This document shows positions 36,201 through 44,848 of a stretch of DNA of 64,000 bases, in pieces. The stretch covers positions 36,008,488-36,072,487 of the forward strand of contig OZ024882.1 of NCBI GenBank assembly GCA_964017185.1. Direction: 5' to 3'. Every line of letters begins with the position of its first letter. The first letter of the stretch is position 1. The position numbers were made by a program, and so were the translations under genes. The stretch is from Rugalucina vietnamica (Eukaryota > Mollusca > Bivalvia > Lucinida > Lucinidae). A model generated the notes under the pieces. It made no database searches. It had not been told where the DNA came from and was given only the letters and a program-made list of their open reading frames with translations.

Positions 36201-39200
36201 GAAAAATGTATTTTTGCAAAAAAATATTGACTATGTGTGTAGGTAAGAACCACCTCAGCAAGGCCGTTCTAACAAGTACCCACAATTTATTTTCTGGATA
36301 AAAAGGATATTAAGGAAAGTTGTACACCTCGGCATTATGTTTTTTGGCTTGCTGCCAAGGCAGCAAGCCAATATTCAGATGCGATACGGATCTCGATTTC
36401 TATTTATAAAAAGAGGGAATTGTGGGAAGGCTATCCCAGTACGTCATTCCGATACGTCGTCACCGTGTGTGACCCAGTACGTCATTCCGATATTGTGTCA
36501 CCGTATGTGAAAAAAGAGAGTGCATCGTTATGTACTTAAGATTTTGAACCATCATGGAAACATCTCCATGTGGAACTTAACCCCTTCAAACCTATACGCA
36601 ACATAGTCCATACTACATGTATCTCCCTTTGAATTTTCTTTACTGCTTCCAAAGGATCAAACCTTTATATTTTATATATTCTATAGTAAAATTGAGGTTT
36701 GACGGGGTCAAGAGAAAAAATCAATAATTAATGTAATTATGTAATTTAAAAGTCAAAATTGCACAATTCTAACAAAAAACAATATACCTAGAAAATGTGT
36801 TTATGAAACACTATGCCCCCAACTGGTAAGTCACTTTCAAGATGTAAAAATGTCCAAAAAATGACTAAGTTCAAATTGTAAAAAAGTGACAAAAATTAAT
36901 CTGAGGAGTATATCCCAACCACATGCATATCTTCAAAGCATGGTCACAATGTCTGCAAAGTTTCAAAAGTATCGGTATAATATTGTAGGAGGAGTTGCGC
37001 ACACAAGGTACCCTCTATCCATTCACTAAAATGCCCGAAAAAATGACTAAGTTCAAATTGTGAAAAAAATGACAAAAAATAATCCAAGGATTATATCCAA
37101 ACCACATGCATATCTTCAGACCATGACCATAACACATGTAAAGTTTTAAATGAATTGGCATGAAACTGTAGGAGGAGTTGCGCACACAAGGTACCCACTG
37201 CCCATTCACTTTCATTGTGAAAATGCCCGAAAAATGGCTAAGTTCAAATTGCGAAAAAAGTGACAAAAACTAGAAAAAGTGCCTTGAGAGGCACGTATAC
37301 CCCCGGCTGGTAGCACCCTCCAATACCCCCCCATCCCCCCCCCCCCCCCCACCACGGCCCACCACCCAGACATGCTTACTGACACTGATACAATGAACCT
37401 GCATTCCCGAATAAAAGAGAGCAACCTCAACAAGTATTACTTATAAATTTGTATTTTGGGGATGTAGTAGAATGACAGATCTATTTTGGAACAGTATACA
37501 GAACTGACTTGTATACTCAATCTAGGACTTGATCGCGGACATTGAGGGTCAGGTCCTCGATCCTAGATGTAAAGCAGAATGTCATTCTATAATATTTAAA
37601 AAAAAAAAAAAAAGATGTCCTAGATCTTGACTTCTAGCCCCACCCTGGGCACGGACCCTTGAGTCTAATGTCATTAGGAACAAGGCAAACCTTATAGAGT
37701 CCCTTTGGTGCATGTACAAATCATTTCTAAACATGGTGGTAAAGAAAAGTACAGAAAATACAATTTTTAAAGAAGTTCTAGATTTTGACCTCTAGCCCCA
37801 CCCCCCTCACATGAACCCTAGTGTTTGAACCTTACATGGTACCTATGGTCTAAGTATGAATGCTTTCTGACAAGACTTTGTGGATGTCAAGAAAATAGAC
37901 TTACAGAAAATATATCATGGTATTTATCATATTATAAATAAGTCCTAGATTTTGACCTCTAGCCCCACCCCTGGAGAACCGAGCATGAAATATGAATGGA
38001 AACCCTATAGGGTATCTAGGAACTAAATAAGAATACATCCCTATGATTGTTTGTTAAGATATGGACTGAGAGAAGAAACATTAAAATTGTAAATAGCATA
38101 TTTTAAAGGTGACCTAGATTTTGACCTCCAGCCCTACCCCCGGGCAAGGGCCCTGGGATCCGAACTCATGGAAACAAAGCAAACCCTATAGGGTACCTAT
38201 GGTCCAAATATGAATGGTTTCTGACCATTGGTTCATGAGATATACACCTCTAGAGAAACTTTAACCAAAACTTTGACGTAAATTCCACGAACGTTCCGGA
38301 ATTACGAACGAAGAAACGAACTAACTAACTAACTAACTAACTAACATACGAACGGACGAACGGAAAAGCGAAAGCTATATACCCGTCGGCATAAATGCCG
38401 GGGGTATAATAAATCTGAGGATTATATCCAAACCACATGCATATCTTCATAGCATGGTCACAAAATCTGTAAAGTTTCAAGAGAATCGGAATAAGACTGT
38501 AGGAGGAGTTGCGCACACAAGGTACCCACTATCTATTCACTTTATCAAGAATTAAAAAGGGAAATAACTCTCACAGAATGGCCCCTAGCCCCTTAAATTT
38601 ACCTGAAAGAAAAAACACGGGTCCTCTTAATTTTCATATACAAACTACATACCAAATTTCAAGATCCTAGCTCTAATGGTTCCTGACCGAGTGCTCACAT
38701 ATCACAGACAGACAGACTGCACACCACTCAACTCACTGCACGGACAGACCAAAACCAATATGCCCCCTCAACTTCTTCGAAGCTGGGGGCATAATAAACC
38801 ATTATTATATAACTATGAATAGACAGTATTTCAGACAATGCTTTCAGCCCATTGCATATTTTGTCATATTCTATGACCTGGGGTTTTTTCCATTGAATAT
38901 ATGTTACTAAATTTAGAACTCTCTCTCTGTCATTGGAAATGTACATTTATTACTGTCAAGAAGTAATGCCAATGAAGCACAAATGATGTTTATTACTGTT
39001 TAGTTTATTTGAATTTAGACTTAATGTCCCAATGAACATTTTTCAGTCATGTTGGGACTATATGTAAACTGTATACACTAATTCATAGTTATTTTAAAAT
39101 TATGTTTATCATGTTTGTATAAAACGAGTGTTATAATAAAACAATTGTTGACTATTGAGTCATTGAATATTAAGAGATTATTATATGACAATTTTCATAT

Positions 39201-42048
39201 CATACCCCGTATCAACCTGAGACTTCCGTATCAGCCCGAGACTCCCATATCAGCCTGAGGGCCGAAGGCCCGAGGGCTGATATGGGAGTCGAGGGCTGAT
39301 ACGGAAGTCGAGGGTTGATACGGGGTATGATATGAAAATTGCCATATCATGATCTCTTTATCATATATTTTTATTGAAAAAAAAAAAGTGTTTGATACAG
39401 TTCAATGCACAAAATGTTTCCCAACATAATTTCAAGTGGAAAAAAGAAAGAATGAAAAAAAAATTCTGGGGTGTGATATGGGGGTGTGATATGAGTCCAT
39501 ATCTCCCTAGGGAGATATGGATTTTGACAAATTTTGAACTGATACAGCTTTCCCAACATAATTTCAAGTGGAAAAAAGAGAGAATGAAAAAAAATTCTGG
39601 GGTGTGAACCGTGTGATATAGGGGTGTGATATGAGTCCATATCTCCCTAGGGAGATATGAATTTTGACAAATTTTGAACTGATACAGCTTTCGAGATATG
39701 GTGTCCCGATACGTGCATAGGACTTGCGCCTGTATCGCATATGTAAAAAGAACGTATTTTACAGTAAATATATGATAAGATGTGATATCCAACAGAGACT
39801 ACCAATATTGACCTCGGCTTCGCCTTGGTCAATATTGGTAGTCTCTGTTGGATATCACATCATATTCAATGACTCAATAGTCAATAATTGTATATTATTT
39901 TATGATAGGCAAGGTAAATATTTGTAAAATTAAAATTTAGTTCATAAATAGACATTTAATATGTAATTTAAAGAATTTCCCAAGTAATCACAGAGAAGTT
40001 TCCATAATGATTCTTTGAAGCAACTAGCAAGGATTCGGTACACCTTGCTTCAATCTAGGCATTCAAATGCCTTTGTAGTTTCGACAGTAAAATTTTGAAA
40101 AGTCGTGGTTACTGCATGATGATAGGCAATATTGTTGTTTGGATGTTAGCTTTTTTTATAGAAAATGCGGTATGCAAATTATGAGGGCCTAGCAGAGTGA
40201 GTCTTTGCTCCCTGCTCCCTGAAAAAAATTGACCCTTCTCCCCAGCTCCCTGGTTTGTTTTTTTCTCAGCTCCCTGAAAATTTTCTTCTTTTGCTCCCTT
40301 AATCATTCTTTTGCTCCCCAGATCCCTTAGAATATTTGCTAGTGCTCCCCAGCTCCCTGAAAATAAATGGCCATTCTCCCTGAATCTCCGAAACCCCTGG
40401 TAGGACCTCAATTAGTTTGCGCATTTTTGAGACCTCAATTAGTTTGCGCTTTTTTGAGACGTACTCTAATTAACATTTAGGACAGTCTTGTTGGTGCGAA
40501 TAGTGAACATTCAGTCTAGACTGCTTCAATCTGAGTAGTCAAATATCTCTGTAGCTTTATGCCGGCTATACCAAGCATGTGTGAGACGCTGTTTATGGTC
40601 ACAAGCAATAATTGCCCTTTTTCATGAATTGTAAATGGTATATGCAATAATTGCCCTTTTTCATGAATTGTAAATGGTATATGACATTCTATTTTGGTTT
40701 CCAGTAAATACAAAGAAGATACAAAGAATCCGGGTCAACTCTGCTCGGGTCAAGTCGGCCCGGTTCAGCTCGACGGGATCAACTCGGCCTGCTATATTTG
40801 GTATATGGGTATATGGTTGCTGATAGGTAATTTTATATTACACATCGTTCCAAGGCGATATTTCTGTTGTGGTTCTATTTGTTTCTTGTTTTGGAGTCAC
40901 ATTTTTGTGTTGTTTGGACCTTCTGTGCGTTTTCGTATTTTTATTGTTTGGTAACTGAGTGGCCACCTATTGGGAAATGGCTGAGGCTATCCGCACGACG
41001 GTCGTGCCGATAAGCGGCGTTATCCGCACGACGGTCGTGCCGATAAGCGGCGTTATCGGCCCGACCGTCGTGCGGATAGCCAATGCTACAGGTATTGGCT
41101 ATCGGCACGACGGGAGTGTAAGATTTTCTAACAAGCTTACGCATGCATTAAACTATTAATTTGTCATTAAATAAATTAATTATAAGTTTAGCTATTGAAA
41201 TACATTCGAAATTAACATTTTTGTTAATTATGAATAAGAAAACTACTTTGATTTGATTAATTCAGTTAATGTAAACGGAATCACAGTAGATTTCTAACAG
41301 CCAGCGGAGAAAAATATAACCATTGCAAAATTTCTTTAATTGTGTTACTGAAATGTTTCCATACTCCATTGTTAAAATCAAAGGCTGTTTATTCGTTTGG
41401 ATTACCACATTATTTTATTATTTAGGTTTCGATACTCTCATTTACGCATACGCATGACTAATTTTTACAGGTAAATTCACAGGTAAGCCAATTTCAGCAA
41501 AATAACAATTTTGTTAATAATTAAGCAGTAAAAAATCCTGATTGTGTAGGCCTAATATTCTGTTTCAGTTTTGAAGCCAGTGTAATATATTTTTCAACTT
41601 AAAATGTATCCATTTCTAAACATTTTTAACATTTGGATATCGATTTCCCTGTCGTGCGGATAACGCCGCTTATCCGCACGACGGTCGTGCCGATAAGCAG
41701 CGTTATCGGCACGACCGTCGTGCGGATAGCCAGTGTCTTGGGAAATAGCTGCTCACTCTACCTTTCAAAACTGGGCAAGCCTTCCGTTTAAAAGGAAATT
41801 TTATTTGTTGTTTTTTTTCTTGAATGAAATGGTGAAATAATGTCATTTGGCGTGTCACCAGTAAACTATTCAGATTTGAAGTTGAACGCTGCACTGGTGT
41901 GACAGGGGTTCAAGAGAGCGCAAAGTTCCGATCCAAATTTTAGTCTAGTTACCCCAGTTGTTAGTTCTTCAGTTAGCCAATCAGGTCGAGAAAAATCTGA
42001 CGCTTTATCAGCAGAAATTGCCGGCAAAAAATTGCTTGTCATCGCCAT
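21070..42048 (-). CDS. PSMB6: Proteasome subunit beta1 (PSMB6-like), complete, six exons
   Basis: This is the caspase-like catalytic beta1 subunit of the 20S proteasome, an N-terminal threonine hydrolase that cleaves after acidic residues inside the core particle. Exons on the minus strand: 42048-41953, 36105-36038, 35828-35697, 29253-29124, 22225-22081, 21200-21070, joined through GT-AG introns with consistent phases (0, 2, 2, 0, 1). The product has 233 residues (human PSMB6 has 239). A 32-residue propeptide ends Thr-Thr-Gly, then mature Thr1 begins [12 protein letters not shown]17 (in GADSRTT), K33, the GSGS loop and DGSSGG complete the family's catalytic frame. Mature T31 and R45 match constitutive beta1, whereas the immunoproteasome beta1i has V31 and L45 (established knowledge). 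Intron 4 is filled with copies of this gene's own exon 4 end. I saw no clear AATAAA after the stop. Confidence 0.96.
21231..21490. mobile_element. ~260-bp hairpin element in PSMB6 intron 5
   Basis: The ends 'aaacatgtccgtgcagtgaa' and 'attgcatggacatgttttt' are inverted. The inner hairpin pairs 'catagattgtgggttctc' with 'acgtgtacccacaatctat'. A second copy stands 72 bp away in the same intron. Confidence 0.8.
21562..21831. mobile_element. ~260-bp hairpin element in PSMB6 intron 5, second copy
   Basis: The ends are 'aaacttgcccatgcaatata' and 'tattacatgcacatgtttt'. The inner hairpin is nearly perfect: 'gattgtgggtacacgttaga' pairs with 'ctaacaagtacccacaatct' around 'ccgcctcaccaaggcgg'. Confidence 0.8.
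22081..22225 (-). CDS. PSMB6: PSMB6 exon 5
   Basis: Acceptor CTGTTTTAG, donor G/GTAAGA. It encodes [10 protein letters not shown] through [14 protein letters not shown] to CLKFIAN, 145 nt, ending in phase 1. The GSGS loop is the structural element near the active site. Confidence 0.96.
22567..23774 (-). repeat. Exon-derived 82-bp tandem array, block 1 (~14.7 units)
   Basis: Each unit, read on the minus strand, is 72 bp equivalent to the last 24 codons of PSMB6 exon 4 ([13 protein letters not shown]... to ...REGGQ) followed by GTAAGGCTAT, the intron start. The period is 82 bp (for example 22571, 22653, 22735). Copies differ by scattered substitutions, many synonymous relative to the exon. It lies wholly in intron 4, between exon 4 (29124) and exon 5 (22225). 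Confidence 0.95.
23775..24241. mobile_element. hAT-like non-autonomous insertion in the 82-bp array
   Basis: This 467-bp insertion is flanked by the 8-bp duplication GATTGTCC (23767-23774 and 24242-24249), which is part of the array unit. The ends AGGGATCTC and GAGATCTCT are short inverted repeats. An 8-bp target duplication with such ends suggests a hAT-type MITE (established knowledge). Inside, 'aggagtcc' and 'ggactcct' words recur. The minus-strand frame at 23981-24166 is not a gene. Confidence 0.75.
24242..24508 (-). repeat. Exon-derived 82-bp tandem array, block 2 (~3.3 units)
   Basis: The array resumes in the same phase and orientation after the hAT-like insertion, then is broken again by the pearl-like element at 24509. 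Confidence 0.95.
24509..26330 (+). mobile_element. Pearl/HINE-like element with nine ~166-bp core repeats
   Basis: It starts 'tagaggaccattggtcctgt' and 'agctcacctgag', and ends with the hairpin 'agctcacctgtgagcc' and 'ttcggctcaggtgagct'. The core unit carries 'cccccggggcgtggcc', 'aaatttgaccccagg' and 'ggtttcagagaagaag', repeating about every 166 bp from 24600 to 26100. A (GACGACG)n tract at 26251-26280 precedes the 3' hairpin. It is inserted within an 82-bp unit: 'attgtaac' before, 'aacaatagcc' after. Minus-strand frames (24692-24994, 25688-25990, 26019-26204) are repeat translations. Confidence 0.85.
26331..29123 (-). repeat. Exon-derived 82-bp tandem array, block 3 (~34 units), abutting exon 4
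   Basis: This continues without interruption to the real exon 4 donor at 29123. Units group into higher-order patterns: a variant with 'tgtattaatagcc' recurs near 27310, 27722 and 28050 (spacing about 5 and 4 units), followed each time by a 'gattgccccgg' variant. One unit near 28470 lacks 'tggccac'. Read through from exon 4, the first unit gives an in-frame TAA after VRLLLQ, so correct splicing must use the exon-proximal donor. Confidence 0.95.
29124..29253 (-). CDS. PSMB6: PSMB6 exon 4, source of the 82-bp array
   Basis: Acceptor CTGTTTGTTTCAG, donor CAG/GTAAGG. It encodes [20 protein letters not shown] then [18 protein letters not shown] and REGGQ. It can be told from the array copies because it alone has the upstream 58 bp with an acceptor. 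Its own codons (GAT AAT CTG, AAA AGA GAA) differ from the array consensus. Confidence 0.97.
29295..29440. repeat. Partial ~260-bp hairpin element
   Basis: It contains 'ttttgctcaaaacatagat' and 'tatactgtattaaaactggg', diagnostic of the family. The hairpin core is mostly lost. Confidence 0.5.
29602..29811 (+). mobile_element. MITE, 'gagccgc' family, in PSMB6 intron 3
   Basis: It carries 'tctgcatatgcgaaaacaaa', the palindrome 'agattcgcagtaactgcaaa' and a right end near 'ggttttctcatg'. The terminal heptamers are degenerate. Confidence 0.75.
29820..30385. other. No gene recognised (PSMB6 intron 3)
   Basis: AT-rich intronic sequence. 'ctcattataatg' and 'cattataatgagg' form a loose inverted pair (29830 and 29975). 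Confidence 0.5.
30386..30619 (-). mobile_element. MITE, 'gagccgc' family
   Basis: The ends are 'gagctgcctcgtgggaaaac' and 'ttttctcaagtggctgctc'. The central hairpin 'cagcttcgcggttaccgcga' with 'agctgatct' is perfect over about 30 bp. Confidence 0.85.
30658..30866 (-). mobile_element. MITE, 'gagccgc' family, adjacent copy
   Basis: This lies only 38 bp from the previous copy in the same orientation. Ends 'gagccttagcatgagaaaac' and 'cctgaggcagctc', central palindrome 'cagctatgcagttactgcac'. Confidence 0.8.
31127..34412 (+). mobile_element. Pearl-like composite with ~151-bp core repeats
   Basis: Two 5' ends are present ('aactagaattgtcagagaat' with 'tatagccccgcttctcagc' at 31128 and 32840). There are two 3' ends ('ccactttttcaaagcggggc' at about 34300 and 34388), forming 'tatagcccc...ggggctata' inverted termini. 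Roughly 19 core units of 151 bp ('attctgacgtcaatcaaggg', 'aatcccaagctagatcttgt', 'tctcaagatattgagcgga') lie between. A degenerate (ACGGAA)n stretch precedes each 3' end. The series of 60-114-residue open frames here are phase-shifted readings of one repeat and are not genes. Located in PSMB6 intron 3. Confidence 0.8.
34413..34985. other. No gene recognised (PSMB6 intron 3)
   Basis: The minus-strand frame at 34519-34758 has a hydrophobic stretch but no known domain or splice context, and it lies inside the intron. Confidence 0.5.
34990..35110 (+). repeat. MITE fragment, 'gagccgc' family
   Basis: It contains 'gcctatgcgaaaacaaaggc' and 'cagctgtgcagtaac' with 'cagctgatcagca'. A second fragment (35455-35645) with 'aaatttcaagcttctaatct' suggests the copy was split by the 35110-35450 sequence. 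Confidence 0.6.
35697..35828 (-). CDS. PSMB6: PSMB6 exon 3
   Basis: Acceptor TTTTGTAG, donor AA/GTAAGT. It encodes [11 protein letters not shown] through [17 protein letters not shown] to NYHLNFH. It contains catalytic Lys33 and the S1-pocket residues T31 and R45. Confidence 0.97.
36038..36105 (-). CDS. PSMB6: PSMB6 exon 2, begins with catalytic Thr1
   Basis: Acceptor CTTTACAG, donor GG/GTAATT. It encodes [20 protein letters not shown] and TSG. The first codon is the threonine that becomes the active-site N terminus after autocatalytic cleavage. D17 is in this exon. Confidence 0.97.
36205..36305. repeat. Partial ~260-bp hairpin element (PSMB6 intron 1)
   Basis: It carries 'aagaaccacctcagcaaggc' with 'cgttctaacaagtacccaca', the family's hairpin with decayed arms. 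Confidence 0.6.
36808..38795 (+). mobile_element. Pearl-like element with ~182-bp cores, split by another element
   Basis: It starts 'ctatgcccccaactgg' and ends 'cgaagctgggggcataat'. Core units marked by 'ggagttgcgcacacaaggta' occur near 36991, 37172 and 38505. The last is displaced by the 37268-38411 insertion. Related in ends to 7985-8672. Confidence 0.7.
37268..38411 (+). mobile_element. Pearl-like element nested in 36808-38795
   Basis: It starts 'tagaaaaagtgccttgagag' and 'acgtatacccccggctgg', and ends 'catttatgccgacggg' inverted as 'cggcataaatgccgggggta'. Core units carry 'agattttgacctctagcccc' near 37625, 37785, 37950 and 38110. (ACTA)n and ACGAACG tracts (38310-38360) precede the 3' hairpin. 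The deletion copy at 49869-50088 keeps only both ends. Confidence 0.75.
38800..39130. other. No gene recognised (PSMB6 intron 1)
   Basis: AT-rich intron sequence. At 39000-39055 'gacttaatgtcccaatgaac' and 'cagtcatgttgggac' resemble the 3' body of the SINE type at 5430. Confidence 0.4.
39131..39900. mobile_element. Foldback element with two large internal hairpins
   Basis: The outer ends 'aattgttgactattgagtca' (39142) and 'tgactcaatagtcaataatt' (39869) are inverted. The first hairpin is at 39195-39335, with arms running from 'cataccccgtatcaacc' to 'ggttgatacggggtatg'. The second hairpin is at 39786-39858 (gatatccaacagagactacc and its inverse). A ~125-bp unit with 'ggagatatg' and 'ttcccaacataatttcaag' is repeated twice between them. 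The frames at 39361-39832 follow that duplication. Confidence 0.75.
40180..40410 (-). repeat. Degenerate 'gctccctg' repeat
   Basis: About eight 'gctcccc' or 'ctccctgaaa' words occur at irregular spacing, giving the low-complexity frame at 40109-40411 (minus). This looks like a dispersed element rather than coding sequence. Downstream, 40606-40682 is a 39-bp direct duplication ('caataattgccctttttcat' start). Confidence 0.6.
40820..40982 (+). repeat. Family X copy, interrupted by the hairpin cluster
   Basis: It matches 45640-45790 ('ccaaggcgatatttctgt', 'gtaactgagtggccacctat'). The copy resumes at 41739 with 'tgggaaatagctgctcactc'. Confidence 0.65.
40983..41738. mobile_element. Element ended by GC-rich hairpin clusters
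   Basis: At 40985-41115 the palindrome GCACGACGGTCGTGC, or its halves, is repeated with 'cgataagcggcgttatc' linkers. A matching cluster at 41650-41731 closes the element in inverted orientation ('gcggatagccagtg'). The interior (41120-41645) is AT-rich with no frame. The flanks 'tgggaaatggct' (40971-40982) and 'tgggaaatagct' (41739-41750) look like a target duplication with one mismatch, and family X reads through once the element is removed. Confidence 0.75.
41953..42048 (-). CDS. PSMB6: PSMB6 exon 1 (propeptide)
   Basis: It starts at ATG (42048) and encodes [19 protein letters not shown] then [13 protein letters not shown], ending at donor GGG/GTAACT. 'PDW...E.(S/T)TG' matches the end of the animal beta1 propeptide, and the join to TTIAAIEF at exon 2 recreates the Gly-Thr autoprocessing site. 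A second in-frame ATG lies two codons on; I chose the first. No TATA box can be assigned with confidence. Confidence 0.93.
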
Positions 42049-43185
42049 TCTTGTTTCTTATATGGGCTACTTGATTGACATTCTCATGTTAGTGCGGACG
42101 TCAATGTGTAAAATCCGGTACTGGTCGACTGGTCCCGGGTCGTTTCCCACGTGGGTTGTCTCGCCCGTGAGTCGTTTCGCCCTGGGTCGTCATTTCGCCC
42201 CTATTTGGTGAGTCGTTTCGTCCTTATCATTCTACCATGCCCATTCCAGATTGTTATTTGTTATGATGATTATTTCGTTTAGAACTCAGGATATTTCGGC
42301 AAAAATATTTTCAAACAGAAAAGAACAATCAGCCTGCTTAAATAACATACCAAACCGGAACGTCAACGCCAGTGATTTGCGTCATAAATTTATGATATCA
42401 AACGTTACCAAAATTCAACAAAAAATAAATTATGCCGACGAAAAATATTCATCAAATCCAACATGATTTCTCAGTGGAAATAAACACCAAAGCCAAGCAA
42501 ATGCTATAACTGCAAAAGACGGTCACCGTGACCGGCTTATCTCACAGATACCTCAATACAGAGTGAGTAAACATGTACCAGCTTCGGACCCAACTGCTGA
42601 AACTATCATCACTATCCACTGTATCCTCCCCATCAAAGATTTGCCATTCTTTAGGGGAATTTCACCCAAGTCGATTGATTGTTGGAAAATAGGTGCAAGT
42701 ACTGGAGGGTCACTGAAGCGGCTTGCTTCCATAGCATGTATACACCAAAACCGCAGTTCACTTCGTTTTGAATTGCATGACCCAGGTCCTTTTTATAATT
42801 TTTGTTCATCGACGTCTTATTTTTTGCCAGTCTATTACTGGGACTGGTGTTGTGCTGTTTGATAGTCGTTTTAAAAGCGCCCCTCCTTATCTCAACCCAT
42901 TACGAAATCAAGCCCTTACAATATATAAAGGACTAGGGTTGATAAGGCCCCGCATATTTCGCCTCACCTATTGAGAAAAATCCCAAATTCTTATGAAACT
43001 AATAATTTTCTTATTATGCTACAGTCGATGGAAACATGTTTTTCAATTTCCAGCAGGCACCCGGATTTGCCATGGTAACTCGACAAATTCAGGTGAAATG
43101 GCGAATATCATCATTTTCCTGTCATTTTCCAATCTTTGAATGGATATTTAACTCATTTAAGCCTGGCGTCCCTTTTATGGGACAT
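42049..43185. other. Upstream region of PSMB6; no gene recognised
   Basis: Plus-strand frames at 42251-42466 and 42563-42974 have no domain I recognise. At 42120-42230 the word 'gtcgtttcgccc' or variants recurs about four times, a pattern I associate with a dispersed animal repeat. The promoter of PSMB6 should lie within the first few hundred bases. Confidence 0.5.
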
Positions 43186-43187
43186 AG

Positions 43188-43254
43188 GCAAACAGAATAG
43201 CCCCAGATGTGATGCCGCAGAACGCGGCGTCCCATCTGGGGCTATTCTGTTTGC
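43188..43254. repeat. Hairpin, ~23-bp arms
   Basis: 'gcaaacagaatagccccaga' pairs with 'tctggggctattctgtttgc' around a 20-bp loop rich in 'gcgg'. An outer 'ggcgtccc...gggac' pair lies at 43165-43185. Confidence 0.8.
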
Positions 43255-43735
43255 TTAGAGAATTTTCATAAAAAAAATGAATTAAATTTAAAAATAACTC
43301 CTGACACCCCTAAAAATGAACGTGGACTCACCCAATTGATAATGATGGGAGAATCCATTCGTCAAATATGGGTTAAATATTGCACCACCTGAGAACCAAC
43401 ACAAAACTTTGCATAAATCAAGATTTTACATAGATTTACTTAACACTGATGTATGGTGTTGGTTCTCGAGTGGTGTGATATTGTATTTTTATTTAAAGCT
43501 CCACAACTAGCAGAAAAATTGTTTAAAAAATCTTTAAAAATGCATTTTCTCACCTTTGCAGGGTCTCCATGGCAACGGACGACATGTAAACAGATGTTTG
43601 AGCATACATTTTGTTACTATGGCATATCGCCTTTATTATGTGTTTGGAATTTACATTAAATATAGAACTTCATATTTTCATAAAATTTGAGGCCAAAAAA
43701 GCCTCCAGACTTCAGCCCTTTTTCCTTGACTTAAA
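43255..43735. other. No gene recognised
   Basis: The frame at 43453-43659 lacks a domain. 'cactgagaaccaac'-like words at 43387 and 43462 form a loose inverted pair. Confidence 0.4.
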
Positions 43736-43952
43736 AAAAAAATGAGAATTTTCAGTTGAAAAAAAAATCGTATTTTTGCTCGAAACATTGATTTGGGACA
43801 CACGTTGAGAACCTCCTTGCCGAGGCGGTTCTAACGAGTACTGACAATCAATGTTTTGGAAAAAAAAAATACATGTAAACCCCTGTACACACCAGTTTTA
43901 CTTCATAAAAGTGGAGTTCAAGGGGGTATACATTACATGGGCATGTTCTCCT
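43736..43952. mobile_element. ~260-bp hairpin element, left end eroded
   Basis: It contains 'gaacctccttgccgaggcgg' within the family hairpin and ends 'tacattacatgggcatgtt'. Confidence 0.7.
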
Positions 43953-44084
43953 CATCCATAGCCCAGACTATCTTCCGATGATCGTTTAGGCCCGTTAATG
44001 TAAATACATGTGCGTAGATCCACTCGTATTTGTATGCGTTCTTTTCAGTCACATAGACATTGTTTCCTTCTAATTCATATAACA

Positions 44085-44470
44085 GGAGGGCCAATGGTCC
44101 TGTAAGCGCTCACCTGAGATCTAGTATAAATCCAGTTAATTTCTACATATGCCCGTTTCCTGCAAGTTTGCTATATTACATAATTTTCAAACAATTATAT
44201 TCCCAATGCAAATGCTACCAAACTGACCTTGTCGCAAAAGGTCAAGGTCATTTCATTGAAATGCACAGTTTCTAAATCATGATAGGCCTTCTGGTTCTTT
44301 TGAAGAAGATTTTTAAAAGTGTTAACATATACTGTATTGGCATGGCGACAATCTTGATCGTGTAACAGAGACCGTTTATACAAGCTTTGACAGTTCCCTC
44401 TTGCCAAAGAGACACTACACGTTATTGAAGAAGAAGCCATTGAATATGTTTGACGGACGGGTGCCGGAGA
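44085..44470 (+). mobile_element. Pearl/HINE-like fragment
   Basis: It starts 'agggccaatggtcctgtaag' and 'cgctcacctgagatc', as at 47253. It has one core ('catggcgacaatcttgatcg') and a short 'gacggacgg' tract, then is truncated without the terminal hairpin. Confidence 0.7.
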
Positions 44471-44546
44471 ATGGGTATAACTATAATTTATATGAGCATT
44501 CGTGTGGATGGACAAATCGACACGACTTTGTGCTAGCAAGATTTGT

Positions 44547-44552
44547 TTTATT
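44547..44552 (-). promoter_or_regulatory. Candidate polyadenylation signal AATAAA
   Basis: AATAAA on the minus strand begins 5 nt beyond the TAA stop of gene 2 (44558-44560). The position is unusually close to the stop; other AT-rich sites downstream cannot be excluded. Confidence 0.4.
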
Positions 44553-44557
44553 TTAAG

Positions 44558-44848
44558 TTATTTCCTGATATTTTCATATTGTGCCAATGAAACCATTGTT
44601 ATGGCATATGTAAATGCATCGGACGACCAAAACGGAAAGAAATCTCCCGCTTCGCTGTTGAATCCGTCAAACGTCATCGGGGTTTTCATTCCAAAATGAG
44701 GCTGTTTCAACATGGCGGCATACTCCTGGGAAGTCACGTGACCTTGCATCCCCATGATGAATTTCAAACCTGTGGGAAAGTTGTCATCTTTGAAGTGTGT
44801 GCCGTTGAAATATTGGAGTCTGTTCGCAGGGTAGAAGAATGGCATACT
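44558..44848 (-). CDS. Gene 2 terminal exon
   Basis: Acceptor CCTTGTAG before AGTATGCC. It encodes SMPFFYPANRLQYFNGTHF ... DAFTYAITMVSLAQYENIRK and stop TAA. 97 codons including stop, rich in Phe, Tyr and Trp. Confidence 0.88.
   Translation of the reverse strand, partial: SMPFFYPANRLQYFNGTHFKDDNFPTGLKFIMGMQGHVTSQEYAAMLKQPHFGMKTPMTFDGFNSEAGDFFPFWSSDAFTYAITMVSLAQYENIRK

Noticed and set aside
42563..42974. Plus-strand gene divergent from PSMB6
   Set aside because: Two short overlapping frames without domains or splice pattern; not enough to call a gene.
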